Below are positions 1 through 8,523 of a stretch of DNA of 16,778 nucleotides, piece after piece; position 1 is the first letter of the stretch; every line of letters starts with the position of its first letter. The stretch lies in the NCBI GenBank assembly GCA_003491845.1, contig DNBN01000216.1, positions 1,922-18,699 of the forward strand, written 5' to 3'. The stretch is from Porticoccaceae bacterium. Its GTDB lineage: Bacteria > Pseudomonadota > Gammaproteobacteria > Pseudomonadales > Porticoccaceae. Under the pieces are notes generated by a model that was given only the letters and a program-made list of their open reading frames with translations, ran no database searches and was not told where the DNA came from. The position numbers were made by a program, and so were the translations under genes.

Positions 1-500
1 CTTGCTATACAGAAATGGCAGGTGAAAAAATTCGTGATGCGATTAATATTAAGCTTGGTGAAAACAGTGTCCAAATGCATGATATTAGTGATCAGTCCGT
101 GCATCAGATGACACAGTATAAGTACCTGATCCTCGGTATACCGACCTGGGACTTTGGCGAACTTCAGGAAGACTGGGAGTCTAACTGGGATGAAATGGAC
201 AACATTTCATTAACCGACTCCAAAGTGGCGCTTTATGGTCTTGGAGATCAAATAGGTTATCCAGAATGGTTTCAAGACGCATTGGGGTATCTATGGGTCA
301 AAGTTATCGCTCAAGGAGCCAAAACCGTTGGCTTATGGCCAAACCAGGGGTATGAATTTGAATCTTCAGCCGCACTGACTCAAGATAAATCAATGTTTGT
401 CGGCTTGCCATTAGATGATGAGAATCAGCTTGACCTAACCGATCTCCACATTAACCAGTGGTGCGACCAAATATTAGCTGAATTTGGCCTCCTAGTATGA
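1..500 (+). CDS. fldB: Long-chain flavodoxin, FldB type (5' end outside window)
   Basis: FMN-binding electron-transfer protein of the cytoplasm. The frame is open to the left edge: the codons before the first internal ATG at 15 read CYTE, and CYTEMAGEKIRDAI matches the phosphate-binding loop of E. coli FldB (recalled as STCYTEMAAEKIRD). The true start therefore lies about ten codons upstream and the ATG at 15 is internal. Further family marks are PTWDFGELQEDW (a flavin-contacting loop), ALYGLGDQIGYPEWF, the long-chain insertion around GLWPNQGYEF, and a C-terminal helix with NQWCDQIL. About 165 residues are visible; E. coli FldB has 173. The TGA stop (498-500) overlaps the mnmC ATG (497-499), which suggests translational coupling. 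Family assignment is firm. The choice of FldB over FldA rests on the CYTEM loop. Confidence 0.93.
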   Translation, partial: CYTEMAGEKIRDAINIKLGENSVQMHDISDQSVHQMTQYKYLILGIPTWDFGELQEDWESNWDEMDNISLTDSKVALYGLGDQIGYPEWFQDALGYLWVKVIAQGAKTVGLWPNQGYEFESSAALTQDKSMFVGLPLDDENQLDLTDLHINQWCDQILAEFGLLV

Positions 501-2542
501 TGCTTGACACCGCAAAATTTGAATGGCGCCTCGGCGTTCCTTATTCCAGTGAATTTCAAAGTGAATACAGTCCCTCAAAAGATATTTTAAAAGGCCATTA
601 CGAGGCTTTTCTCAGCCCCAACAAGTTATTACACAGATGGCAGTCCCTGGGCGAGAGTAATAGCTTTAGTCTTGGCGAAATTGGCTTCGGTACCGGTGTC
701 AACTTTCTCAGCTGCTGTGAACTCTGGCTAAAAACCGCACCTAAAAGTGCCACTCTTTATTATTTTTCTGTAGAGTCAATGCCTTTTTGTAAGACTGACC
801 TAGAGCAATTTGCTGATCTTTCGCCATCTCTGAGCACCTTGTACCAAGAACTTCTAGAGAAGTATCCCGCTGCCATTCAAGGGTTTCATAATATTGACAT
901 CGGTAATGGTAGAATCAAACTTTGTTTAATGCAGGGTAGTGTCCAAGAGCAATTAACTGCGCTGGCCGAGAGTAACTGTTCAGAATACCGTCTTCACCGT
1001 AAAAAAGGCATCAATGCATGGTTTTTGAACCACTTCCTTGTACAGGAACAATCTTCTCTGTGGCACGCTAAAATACCTCAAGTAATTGCTAGCTTGTCTG
1101 CAGAAAATGCTACCTTGAGTACCTATGGCGTCGCTTCTAACGTAACCAATGAACTAGAGAATGCTGGATTTAAGATTAGTATTGAGGATAGCTCTGGCCG
1201 TCAATATCAGATCTTATCCGCGCAGTTTCAGACCACTCAAAGGTGTCGTGAACCAGCCTCCAAAGGGGCCAATCAATGGCATCTAAACAAACGCAACAAT
1301 ATAACCTTAGATAAGCAAGCTAAAATCACAATTATTGGTGCTGGTATCAGTGGCTGCACCACCGCAGCTGCATTATCTAAACGCGGGTATAGGGTTACTG
1401 TTGTTGATAGACATGCTACTGCTGGCCAAGAGGGGTCCGGTAACCCACAAGCCATAATCTATCCTAAATTGTCCACACAAGAAAACACCCTACCCCGTAT
1501 TAATCTTCATGCAATCATGTATGCAGCGCGATTTTATAAGCCTTTTTGGGACCAAGGCTTTGGCCAGCAGTGCGGTGTATTAGTGTTACCTAAAAGTGGT
1601 ACTTCGGACGAATATTTTTCTCAAATTGCCGAGAAGTTTTCTACAACCCCAGCGTTTGTAAAACTAGCCCATCAACGAGAAATAGCATTTTACTCAGGAA
1701 TATCTCTTAACGCGTCCCACGGCCTATTTTTCCCTACATTGGGCTGGGTTCCACCCTCACTGGTATGCCAAAAACTGCTGAAAGACCACAACATCTCAAT
1801 AATTCAAGAAAACATAAGCCAGATTGAGTGGAACCAACAAACCCAACAGTGGTCACTTTTTACGGGCGCTGGATCAGCAACAATGATGTCAGATGCCGTA
1901 GTAATAGCTAATGCACATGACTGTGAGAATTTTGAACAGACTAACTTTCTAGGAATTAACAAACTTAGAGGACAGATAACAGAATTTCCTGCAACTAAAC
2001 AGAGCCAAAATCTAGCAACAGTGATATGTGGTGAAGGCTATATTGTGCCGGCCAAAAACGGATTTCATGGTCTGGGAGCATCCTATAACGTCAATGTCCA
2101 TGATAAGAAAGTGAGGCCTGCCGACCACCAAACTAATCTCAGTAAGATCAATAGCACCGATAGCGCAATAGGTGCCATCCTTAGATCCTCAGACGCTAAG
2201 ATTGTAGAGCCAAGTAATATTAGGGGTCGCGCTAACTTTCGTTGCACAACCAGAGACTATTTGCCAATCGTCGGTCCAGTTCCAGTCCTAGAAAGCATGC
2301 TATCTGATTTTGATTTTCTGCGCACAGATGCCCGAAAGGACTCGCTTCAGATGGGCACATATCATCCAAATCTATTTATAAATTGTGGCATGGGATCACG
2401 CGGCCTGGGTTATGCCCCACTCACCGCAGAACTCTTGGCCGCAGACATTAGCCATGAATTGGCTCCCCTAGAACGAGAGTTAAGGAAAGCTATGCATCCG
2501 TCGCGATTTATAATCCGGGACCTGAAAAAAAAGCGGATCTAA
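497..2542 (+). CDS. mnmC: Bifunctional tRNA wobble-uridine protein MnmC, with degenerate methyltransferase half
   Basis: MnmC finishes mnm5(s2)U34 in certain tRNAs. The C-terminal FAD domain turns cmnm5U into nm5U and the N-terminal domain methylates it with S-adenosylmethionine. Length is 681 residues (E. coli 668). Residues 1-245 are the methyltransferase-like half and keep GFGTG (63-67). Residues about 275-681 are the oxidoreductase half: GAGISG dinucleotide-binding loop (281-286), SGNPQ (314-318), FRCTTRDYLPIVGPVP, and GMGSRGLGYAPLTAELLAAD near the end. The odd part is the methyltransferase core. The family motif DAWFLDGFAP reads NAWFLNHFLV here, so catalytic Asp178 (E. coli numbering) is Asn178. 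FGD near 155 is replaced by QGS, and GFGRKREM by SSGRQYQI. The oxidoreductase activity looks likely and the methyltransferase doubtful. The gene overlaps fldB by 4 bp (ATGA). Confidence 0.93.
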   Translation: MMLDTAKFEWRLGVPYSSEFQSEYSPSKDILKGHYEAFLSPNKLLHRWQSLGESNSFSLGEIGFGTGVNFLSCCELWLKTAPKSATLYYFSVESMPFCKTDLEQFADLSPSLSTLYQELLEKYPAAIQGFHNIDIGNGRIKLCLMQGSVQEQLTALAESNCSEYRLHRKKGINAWFLNHFLVQEQSSLWHAKIPQVIASLSAENATLSTYGVASNVTNELENAGFKISIEDSSGRQYQILSAQFQTTQRCREPASKGANQWHLNKRNNITLDKQAKITIIGAGISGCTTAAALSKRGYRVTVVDRHATAGQEGSGNPQAIIYPKLSTQENTLPRINLHAIMYAARFYKPFWDQGFGQQCGVLVLPKSGTSDEYFSQIAEKFSTTPAFVKLAHQREIAFYSGISLNASHGLFFPTLGWVPPSLVCQKLLKDHNISIIQENISQIEWNQQTQQWSLFTGAGSATMMSDAVVIANAHDCENFEQTNFLGINKLRGQITEFPATKQSQNLATVICGEGYIVPAKNGFHGLGASYNVNVHDKKVRPADHQTNLSKINSTDSAIGAILRSSDAKIVEPSNIRGRANFRCTTRDYLPIVGPVPVLESMLSDFDFLRTDARKDSLQMGTYHPNLFINCGMGSRGLGYAPLTAELLAADISHELAPLERELRKAMHPSRFIIRDLKKKRI

Positions 2543-2653
2543 CCTTGCATTAGTGCAGTAAAAAAGCTTTCGAACCCTATAGAATATGATATAAATTGGT
2601 GTCTTTGATATACCCTAGCAAAGAAAAATAAGCATAAGTAAACATTAATTAAA

Positions 2654-4172
2654 ACAATAAAACGATCCTTAATACTCGTCTCATCAGTGTCGACACTAAC
2701 CTTTGGCTGCACCCCCAGTACCGCAAAAATAGGTAATAAAACCGAAGATCTGGAAACTAATTCCTTAGTGGTTGATTGGAGTGGCCCTTATCAGGGAGTG
2801 CCGGCCTTTGAAAAAAGTACCGAAGGCGCATTGAAACCTTCGCTTAGAACGGGCATTTAAAAAAATGTAGCAGAAATTGAGGCCATTGCCAAGCAAACTG
2901 CAGCACCAACCTTTGAGAATTCTATTGTCGCACTAGAGTGCACAGAGGCAGTGCTTGATCGCATATTTATGGTATCTGGTCACCAAACCTCTCGTCTCCT
3001 GAGTGTAGAGAGATTCAGTAAGAAATGGCACCCATACTCAATCAGTTTTCGTCTTAAATAAATCAGAACAAAGCTTTATTTAAGCAGTCTATGAAAGGTC
3101 CGATTCAGCGGATTTAAGGGCAGATCAACGGTGTTTAACCGAACTGACGTATCATCGTTTTGTGCGCAATAGCGCCACCCTTGACGTGATCGCAAAACAA
3201 CGTTACGCCGACATCAATAAGCGCCTTGCTCAACTGAACATTCAGTTTAGTAATAATGCTTTGGCAGATGAAGAAAACTATGTAGTTTATTTTAAGTAGT
3301 CGCAAACAGCAGGATTACCGGAATAATACGTAGCTGCGGCATCACTTGCAGTTGTCGATCGTGGTTGCCCGGGTGAATATGCAGTGACTAATACTAGATC
3401 TTCAACGGCACCCTTTTTAACCTTTTCAGAAAATAGGGCATTACGTAAACAGGTATGGTCGGCCTACTATAGTCGAGGTGACAATGGCGATAAGTACGAC
3501 AATAACGCATTGATCAGTGAAATACTTCAGTTGCGCCATGAACGTGTTGGATTATTAGGGTATGACAATTATGCTCAGTGGCGATTAGAGGATCGAGTGG
3601 CACAAAATCCTGAAAATGCCATGGCTCTCTTAGAATCAATTTGGCTCGCGGCCGTTGCTAGACTAGTCAAAGAGGTTGCTGACACGGACAACCCTGGCAT
3701 GACCATTGAACCTTGGGATTATGGTTTTTATACTGAGAAGGTCCCCAAAATACATGTCGCTCTGGATTCTGACGAAGTAAAACAATATTTACAGTTAGAA
3801 AAATTAACCGAGACTATGTTCTATGTCCATGGTGAGCTGTTCAACTTCTGTTTTACATCAGTGGCCGAGGGCAACATAACCGTTTTTCATCCTGATGTGT
3901 CCGTCTGGGAGGTAAGTGGCAAGTCCACAGAAACCAACATTGGGTTATGGTATCTAGATCCTTTTGCTCGCAAAGGTGAGCGATCCTGCACATGGGCAAC
4001 CTCATATAGGAGTCATTCAACCATTGATGGCAAGACTACTGTACTTAGCGCTAATAACTCCAACTTTGTTAAAGCGCCTGATAGGCAACCGGTTTTAATT
4101 TATTGGGATGATGCGAGATCGCGGCTTTCCCATACCCAAAGACTAAAAATCACGTCAGGGTTGTGTCGGTAA
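2654..4172 (+). pseudogene. dcp: Decayed Dcp-type M3 metallopeptidase (lipoprotein form), truncated before the zinc site
   Basis: Translation in three successive frames gives one continuous match to peptidyl-dipeptidase Dcp (M3 family). Reading begins with a lipoprotein-like leader (IKRSLILVSSV, then LTFGC), but no ATG is in place: the codon before ATA AAA CGA is ACA. Then follow WSGPYQGVPAFEK, stop TAA at 2858, and APTFENSIVALE. The frame shifts near 3010-3022 into EMAPILNQFSS, with stop TAA at 3055, then INQNKALFKQSMK. It shifts again near 3084-3090 into the third frame, with RLAQLNIQFSNNALADEENY and stops at 3297 and 3324. The last part, AVTNTRSS to NNSNFVKAP and VLIYWDDA, is open to the TAA at 4170-4172. 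Homology ends about where HEFGH should begin (near residue 470 in E. coli Dcp), so the zinc ligands and roughly 200 C-terminal residues are missing. The GTG at 3384 is an internal Val codon, not a start. No active peptidase can be made. Confidence 0.93.
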
Positions 4173-4180
4173 AGAGACAG

Positions 4181-4229
4181 AGCCCTAATAGCCAATTGGC
4201 GGCTAAAAGTGGAGGGCTAGCTTTTATTA
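4181..4229 (+). terminator. Hairpin followed by T-rich run, possible terminator
   Basis: An outer stem AGCCCT (4181-4186) / AGGGCT (4213-4218) encloses an inner stem TAGCC (4189-4193) / GGCTA (4201-4205). It is followed on the plus strand by CTTTTATTATT. It sits between the end of the M3 pseudogene and the hemY stop (4217-4219), which it overlaps. The inner and outer stems are separated by unpaired bases on both sides, so stability is uncertain. Read on the minus strand the hairpin lacks a T-run, so it would serve the pseudogene direction rather than hemY. Confidence 0.4.
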
Positions 4230-5422
4230 TTAGCCAACAATAACCCTTCTCTACACATAGTCTGGCTGCCCATAAAGTCACCCATCTGAGTCAAAACATC
4301 AGCTAATTTTAAATACAAACCGGGAGTGGCCTGCAGTGCCATGGCGCTAGAAAAATAGCTCTGCGCCTTGCCCCAAAATTGTAGCTGGCAACAAATATTA
4401 CCTGCCGTTGTTAGTAAGATAGCATCTTGTGGGTGATGTAGAATCCATTTTTCAACTGTCATCAAATACTTCTCTGGGATCTTAGTGGTAATTTCTCCTA
4501 GACGTCTGACTAACTCGATATTCCATTGATTAGCAATACTTTTACAAAGTAAGTCAGCAAGTTTATCTTGCTCATTAACCTGCTGTAATACATCAAAATA
4601 TGCACATAAAAGATCGGTATTTACTCGTAACTTTCGAGGTATTAATTCCCATAAATCTCCAATTTGGTCACGTTGCTCTTGATCTGTAAAGCCAGCTGTT
4701 AATTGAAATTTCTGAAAAAATTTTATGTAAACTTCGAGTTCAAGAGCATCAAGGTCTATCTTATTAATGGCCTTAAAGCGGCGCACATCAGCGAGTAAAT
4801 TTTTTAATTTTGACCAATTTTCGGTCACACTATAGATTTCAACTAATAGCCTAAGAACTCCGCTATCACTTGGCTTTTTAATATTTAACGGCTGCAAAAT
4901 ATCAAGAGCCTGATCATATTTTCTCTCACGTACTAACATTTGAGCGAAAGTTTTATCAACTAACAAATTAGCGTTAGGATAGTCCGTTTTTAAGCGTATC
5001 AATAATTCCTCTGCTTTTTGTAATTGATGATTTTCAGCAGCCGCTTTGGCGGCAAACAACAAATTTACGTCCGGCATAGTAGATTTTAGCGCTGAATCAG
5101 CAAGAATATCCGTGGCTTTTTGCCAGTCCTCATCAGCAAATAAAACGAGTCCTTGCATCGTTTTGTTAACATATCTTTGACTATCTCGCCTCACCCACCA
5201 TTGTTTGAATCCACCTGCAGCGAGTAGCCATTTACCTGTTAAAAATAGCCATATAATCACAGAGGTTGAAAGAAAATATAAAAACAAACCTACCCAAATT
5301 GTCATTTCTACCGTGGTTTGATTGAAACTAAATAAAATATAGCCACTCTCTTGCTGTAAAAACCAAAGACTGAATGCACCCGCAAGCAAGGATCCCACCA
5401 AAAGAATAAGTAATCGCCTCAT
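4217..5422 (-). CDS. hemY: HemY-family inner-membrane TPR protein
   Basis: Last gene of the hemCDXY operon. It is the HemY of proteobacteria, a membrane-anchored tetratricopeptide-like protein of heme-biosynthesis operons with unsettled molecular role. It is not the Bacillus protoporphyrinogen oxidase of the same name. Length is 401 residues, close to E. coli HemY (about 398). Two hydrophobic segments lie at about 3-21 and 40-63, with the family-typical link GYILFSFNQTTVEMTIW between them. The rest is a predicted cytoplasmic helical repeat region with TPR-like stretches, such as ANLLVDKTFAQMLVRERKYD and a C-terminal unit ending in GLYLKLADVLTQMGDFMGSQ. The ATG (5420-5422) overlaps the TGA of hemX (5419-5421), so translation is probably coupled. 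The gene ends at a TAG inside the hairpin shared with the M3 pseudogene. Confidence 0.92.
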   Translation of the reverse strand: MRRLLILLVGSLLAGAFSLWFLQQESGYILFSFNQTTVEMTIWVGLFLYFLSTSVIIWLFLTGKWLLAAGGFKQWWVRRDSQRYVNKTMQGLVLFADEDWQKATDILADSALKSTMPDVNLLFAAKAAAENHQLQKAEELLIRLKTDYPNANLLVDKTFAQMLVRERKYDQALDILQPLNIKKPSDSGVLRLLVEIYSVTENWSKLKNLLADVRRFKAINKIDLDALELEVYIKFFQKFQLTAGFTDQEQRDQIGDLWELIPRKLRVNTDLLCAYFDVLQQVNEQDKLADLLCKSIANQWNIELVRRLGEITTKIPEKYLMTVEKWILHHPQDAILLTTAGNICCQLQFWGKAQSYFSSAMALQATPGLYLKLADVLTQMGDFMGSQTMCREGLLLANNKS

Positions 5423-6612
5423 GGCACAATCACCGTTTCGCCGATAGATTTATCTTCCACCACTTCCTGTAGTAAGCGATTCTGCCGAACAATCATAAAT
5501 GTCTCTAGGGCATTGACAGAGGCATCAATGTTGGGTAACTGTTGAATTACATCTGTTTTTCGCAAACTGGCTAACCGCTCTTGAACCGAGGTGGTGACGC
5601 TGTTCATTTGGAAATATTGACCCAGCCATTGCTGGGCATTTTCAAGACTTACATCAAAAATCCCCTGCTGCTCTCTAAGAACAGCATTGGCCGCTTGTTG
5701 TAACAATAGTCTTAAATTATTTCTTACTATAACCTCCTCTTTGACAGTCAATACAGGTTCAATAGGTGCGACACGTTGTTTAACTCTGACGAGTCGACTG
5801 AGGGTAGCCAAAAACTGTTCAGTAAGATCCGACCAACGCTCTGGAAGTTCCTTCGGTACAACATTTATCTGCATGGATTGAGGGTTAGAGGGTATATTTT
5901 CCAGTATAGTAGTCTGTGAAAAATCGATCAGAGTTAATTGATCAATATTTTCCATTAACGCATTAATTTCTAAAATCAAACCCTCTAAATCAATGTCACC
6001 GGATAATCTTAAAGCTGTAATATCAGTGGCCACTACCGCGCGGACAGCTAATACATCCATATTGCTTAAGTCGTTGAGAATGGCATCAACTTCCTGCAAA
6101 AGTACCAAGGGATTTTTAGTACTGCGCTCAGTTTGCAAACGCTGCCGAGCCAATCGTGCCAAATAAATCGCCTCAGAAAGATACCATTCACTGCGAGTGG
6201 TTGATGATAGTTCGCTGAGTCTTGCCCCTTGAGTGTTCAACTGTAATTGTAAGGCATTAATTCGCTGAATTAATAATTCAGACTGCCGAGCTAGCTCTAT
6301 TTCATTTTTGGTCACTAGCAAAGTTATCTTATTGGCGCGTTTAAGTTGCTCATCCACATCGGTGTTCAATAAAGTAAGTTGTAAAAGCTGTTGCTGCCTA
6401 TCTTGCCACAGCTGCAGGCCCAACCAAATCAGAGCGGTCACTAATGTTATGCCCACCAAAACGCGCAACACAGGAGTAAAACGGTTGCGCCTACGTTCGG
6501 GAACATCACCTGATGATGAGGTTAGTTTCTCCTTGGATGACAAACGATCTTTCGCCATTGCCTCTAGTTCTAAGCTTGAGAGTACTGAATCTTCTCCACC
6601 TATTTTTGACAT
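5419..6612 (-). CDS. hemX: HemX-family single-pass membrane protein
   Basis: Third gene of the hem operon. HemX is often labelled uroporphyrinogen-III C-methyltransferase, but this family lacks the methyltransferase fold and its role is unclear, so I would not assign that activity. Length is 397 residues. A basic cytoplasmic N-terminus of about 45 residues (ERRRNRF just before the membrane) is followed by one transmembrane segment (about 47-69). A coiled-coil stretch (about 70-135) and a large periplasmic domain come next. The family core is EWYLSEAIYLARLARQRL followed by LVLLQEVDAILNDL. The ATG at 6610-6612 has GGGAAG about seven bases upstream. The 65-bp gap to hemD is the only real spacing inside the operon. 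The TGA stop overlaps the hemY start. Confidence 0.92.
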   Translation of the reverse strand: MSKIGGEDSVLSSLELEAMAKDRLSSKEKLTSSSGDVPERRRNRFTPVLRVLVGITLVTALIWLGLQLWQDRQQQLLQLTLLNTDVDEQLKRANKITLLVTKNEIELARQSELLIQRINALQLQLNTQGARLSELSSTTRSEWYLSEAIYLARLARQRLQTERSTKNPLVLLQEVDAILNDLSNMDVLAVRAVVATDITALRLSGDIDLEGLILEINALMENIDQLTLIDFSQTTILENIPSNPQSMQINVVPKELPERWSDLTEQFLATLSRLVRVKQRVAPIEPVLTVKEEVIVRNNLRLLLQQAANAVLREQQGIFDVSLENAQQWLGQYFQMNSVTTSVQERLASLRKTDVIQQLPNIDASVNALETFMIVRQNRLLQEVVEDKSIGETVIVP

Positions 6613-6677
6613 TTTTTATCTTCCCGTATTACACATATCAAAAGCCCTTTATGCTCACTGTAAAGCCCATGACTCCT

Positions 6678-7436
6678 TTAAAGACAGTCAACCAAAGCAG
6701 CAAACATAGATTCGGGTAATGCATTATCCGCTACCTTTACTAAACCATACCCCAAATCATAGGCAATTTCCGCAATTCTCTGACTTGGTACTATCACTGT
6801 AAAAGGTTTCTCATGCACAGAGGATCGCAGCATAGTTAAAGGTCCGATGGCTTGCAATAATTCGCCACTGTGTGCAACAAGAGCATCAATGTTGTGCATC
6901 TGCTGTTGCGCCAAACTGACCTGCTGAGGATTAACCACTCGACGGTACACATCACAATATTCCACCGTTGCGCCGCGAGCAGTAAGCACATCTTTAATCG
7001 TTTCACGCCCAGCGGATCCTCGAAAAATGACTACGTTTTGTCCATTAATTTTCTGCAACTGTGGTAACGCTAGAAGTCCCTCTGAGGTTGCATTTGTAGT
7101 GGGAGAAACAATACAGGAGACGTAATCTTTTAAGATCTTAGACGTTTGCCTACCGATAGAGAAATAGGTTAAGCCCTGAGGTAACATAGGCCAATAGCTG
7201 TCTAACCAGTCTAAGCCTATGGTTACTGCATGGACACTAACGAAAATAGCAATATTGATCTGGTCAAAAGCAAGAATCTGATCCCTTAACTTATGATTAT
7301 CAGCAACTTTTTGAATATCAATTACAGGCGTGTAAACGATTTTTGCCTGGGACTTTTCTAGCAACGCCATTAATTCGTCATTTTCACGGTGCGAACGAAT
7401 TACTAATACATTTTTACCAAAAAGACGCCTATCCAT
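6678..7436 (-). CDS. hemD: Uroporphyrinogen-III synthase
   Basis: Cytoplasmic enzyme that closes hydroxymethylbilane with inversion of ring D, giving uroporphyrinogen III, the branch point to heme, siroheme and cobalamin. The product has 252 residues from the ATG at 7434-7436 (E. coli HemD about 246). The family is poorly conserved, but usual landmarks are present: a [10 protein letters not shown] opening strand, [47 protein letters not shown], the Y-x-R-x-V linker CDVYRRVV, and a C-terminal [15 protein letters not shown]. The frame stays open 19 codons further upstream, but that extension lies inside hemC and its residues (basic and aromatic-rich) do not fit the family. The chosen start overlaps the hemC TAG by 8 bp. 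Identity also follows from position between hemC and hemX. Confidence 0.92.
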   Translation of the reverse strand: MDRRLFGKNVLVIRSHRENDELMALLEKSQAKIVYTPVIDIQKVADNHKLRDQILAFDQINIAIFVSVHAVTIGLDWLDSYWPMLPQGLTYFSIGRQTSKILKDYVSCIVSPTTNATSEGLLALPQLQKINGQNVVIFRGSAGRETIKDVLTARGATVEYCDVYRRVVNPQQVSLAQQQMHNIDALVAHSGELLQAIGPLTMLRSSVHEKPFTVIVPSQRIAEIAYDLGYGLVKVADNALPESMFAALVDCL

Positions 7437-8355
7437 TATAAATCTCAGCCAAAAGCGCACCTGCACCTTGAACCAAAAGATCTTCTGCAACACTAATACC
7501 TAGAGCCTCTGGATTGTCCTCACTCCCTTGGCCGTAGGCTCGCAACATCTGCCGACCATCAATACTTCCCACCAATGCATTTAAGTGCACAATGCTCCCC
7601 TCAAGTGTTGCATAACAGGCGATAGGCACTTGACAACCTCCTTGGAGATACCGGTTAGCAGCCCGCTCGGCGCGAACACAGATTGCAGATGGCACATGGT
7701 GTAAGGGTGCAATAAGATCTTGCATCACCTTATCATCGCTACGGCATTCAATCCCAACGGCACCCTGACCACCCGCAGGTAGAGAGAGATCAACATCGAG
7801 TCTTTGCGCAATGCGATCGGCCATACCTAATCGCATTAGTCCAGCGGAAGCTAATATGATCGCATCATAATGTCCTGCATCAAGTTTAGACAAACGAGTA
7901 TTCACGTTGCCGCGAAGTTCCTTTATCTCCAGCCTCGGAAATGCTGCACGCAGCAGGCATTGACGACGCAAGCTAGAACTTCCAATAATAGCGTTATCCG
8001 GCAGATCTTCTAAACAACTAAAATGATTAGATACAAAAGCATCTGAAGGATCCTCCCGCTTACAAATAACGGAGAGACATAGACCTGAAGGAAATTCCAT
8101 TGGAACATCCTTCATCGAGTGAACTGCTATATCTGCAGTATTTTCCAACATGGCAGTCTCAAGCTCCTTAACAAACAAACCTTTACCGCCTACCTTAGCC
8201 AAGGGCGTATCCAACAACTTATCACCTTTGGTTGTCATAGCAACTAGCTCTACTCTCAGCTTAGGGTGATGTCGCAATATTTGCTGCCTAACAAATTCAG
8301 CCTGCCACAGAGCCAAGGGGCTTTTTCGCGTTGCTATCCGAAGTATGTCTATCAC
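7429..8355 (-). CDS. hemC: Hydroxymethylbilane synthase (porphobilinogen deaminase)
   Basis: Joins four porphobilinogens into hydroxymethylbilane and carries its own dipyrromethane cofactor. From the GTG at 8353-8355 the product has 308 residues (E. coli about 313) and begins [20 protein letters not shown], the normal family start. Key parts are [24 protein letters not shown] with catalytic Asp83, [30 protein letters not shown], and the cofactor-binding Cys241 in [13 protein letters not shown]. The frame is open to another GTG at 8424, which would give 331 residues. The extra 23 residues match nothing in the family, and a good promoter lies within that stretch, so its transcript would start downstream of that codon. 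First gene of the hemCDXY operon, divergent from argH. Confidence 0.95.
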   Translation of the reverse strand: MIDILRIATRKSPLALWQAEFVRQQILRHHPKLRVELVAMTTKGDKLLDTPLAKVGGKGLFVKELETAMLENTADIAVHSMKDVPMEFPSGLCLSVICKREDPSDAFVSNHFSCLEDLPDNAIIGSSSLRRQCLLRAAFPRLEIKELRGNVNTRLSKLDAGHYDAIILASAGLMRLGMADRIAQRLDVDLSLPAGGQGAVGIECRSDDKVMQDLIAPLHHVPSAICVRAERAANRYLQGGCQVPIACYATLEGSIVHLNALVGSIDGRQMLRAYGQGSEDNPEALGISVAEDLLVQGAGALLAEIYNG

Positions 8356-8385
8356 GTAGGTTTTCCATATTAAAAAGTGGGTGCC

Positions 8386-8414
8386 ATTATCGACGATTTG
8401 TTCGCTTTTGTCAG
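8386..8414 (-). promoter_or_regulatory. Predicted sigma70 promoter of the hemCDXY operon
   Basis: On the minus strand, CTGACA (8409-8414) and GATAAT (8386-8391) are separated by exactly 17 bp. Each box matches five of six consensus bases. The expected transcription start is near 8379, giving a leader of about 24 bases before the GTG at 8355. A weak GGA lies eight bases before that GTG. Confidence 0.7.
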
Positions 8415-8517
8415 ACAACGGCACAAATTTACAGGCTGCACGCCTAAATAAAGTCAGTAAATACTATTTTTAAAACTAGTTAGGTTGAAGATTTACCTTA
8501 TTGGACTAATGTTTAGC

Positions 8518-8523
8518 TATAAT
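8518..8523 (+). promoter_or_regulatory. Predicted -10 box of argH
   Basis: A perfect TATAAT lies 37 bases before the argH ATG. No good -35 is seen; the best is TTACCT (8493-8498) at a 19-bp spacing, with only three matches. A start near 8530 would leave a 30-base leader. The weak -35 together with an inverted repeat over the -10 suggests a regulated promoter. Confidence 0.5.

Noticed and set aside
1273..1455. 60-codon minus-strand frame inside mnmC
   Set aside because: It is antisense to the well-conserved FAD-binding region and has no support of its own.
2562..2600. AT-rich promoter-like stretch (TTCGAA, TATAAA) after mnmC
   Set aside because: The spacing is 15 bp and both boxes are weak; at most it is a relic of the M3 peptidase promoter.
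6638..6670. 10-codon minus-strand leader-like frame after the hemD stop, preceded by AAGGAG
   Set aside because: The AAGGAG is only two bases from the ATG, too close for normal initiation, and the peptide has no run of regulatory codons.
6308..6709. 133-codon plus-strand frame opposite hemX
   Set aside because: It lies wholly antisense to hemX and the hemD-hemX gap, resembles no family, and its Ser/Cys-rich composition is that of a shadow frame.
7437..7493. 19-residue N-terminal extension of hemD
   Set aside because: It lies within hemC coding sequence, does not fit HemD N-termini, and the ATG at 7436 gives the normal length.
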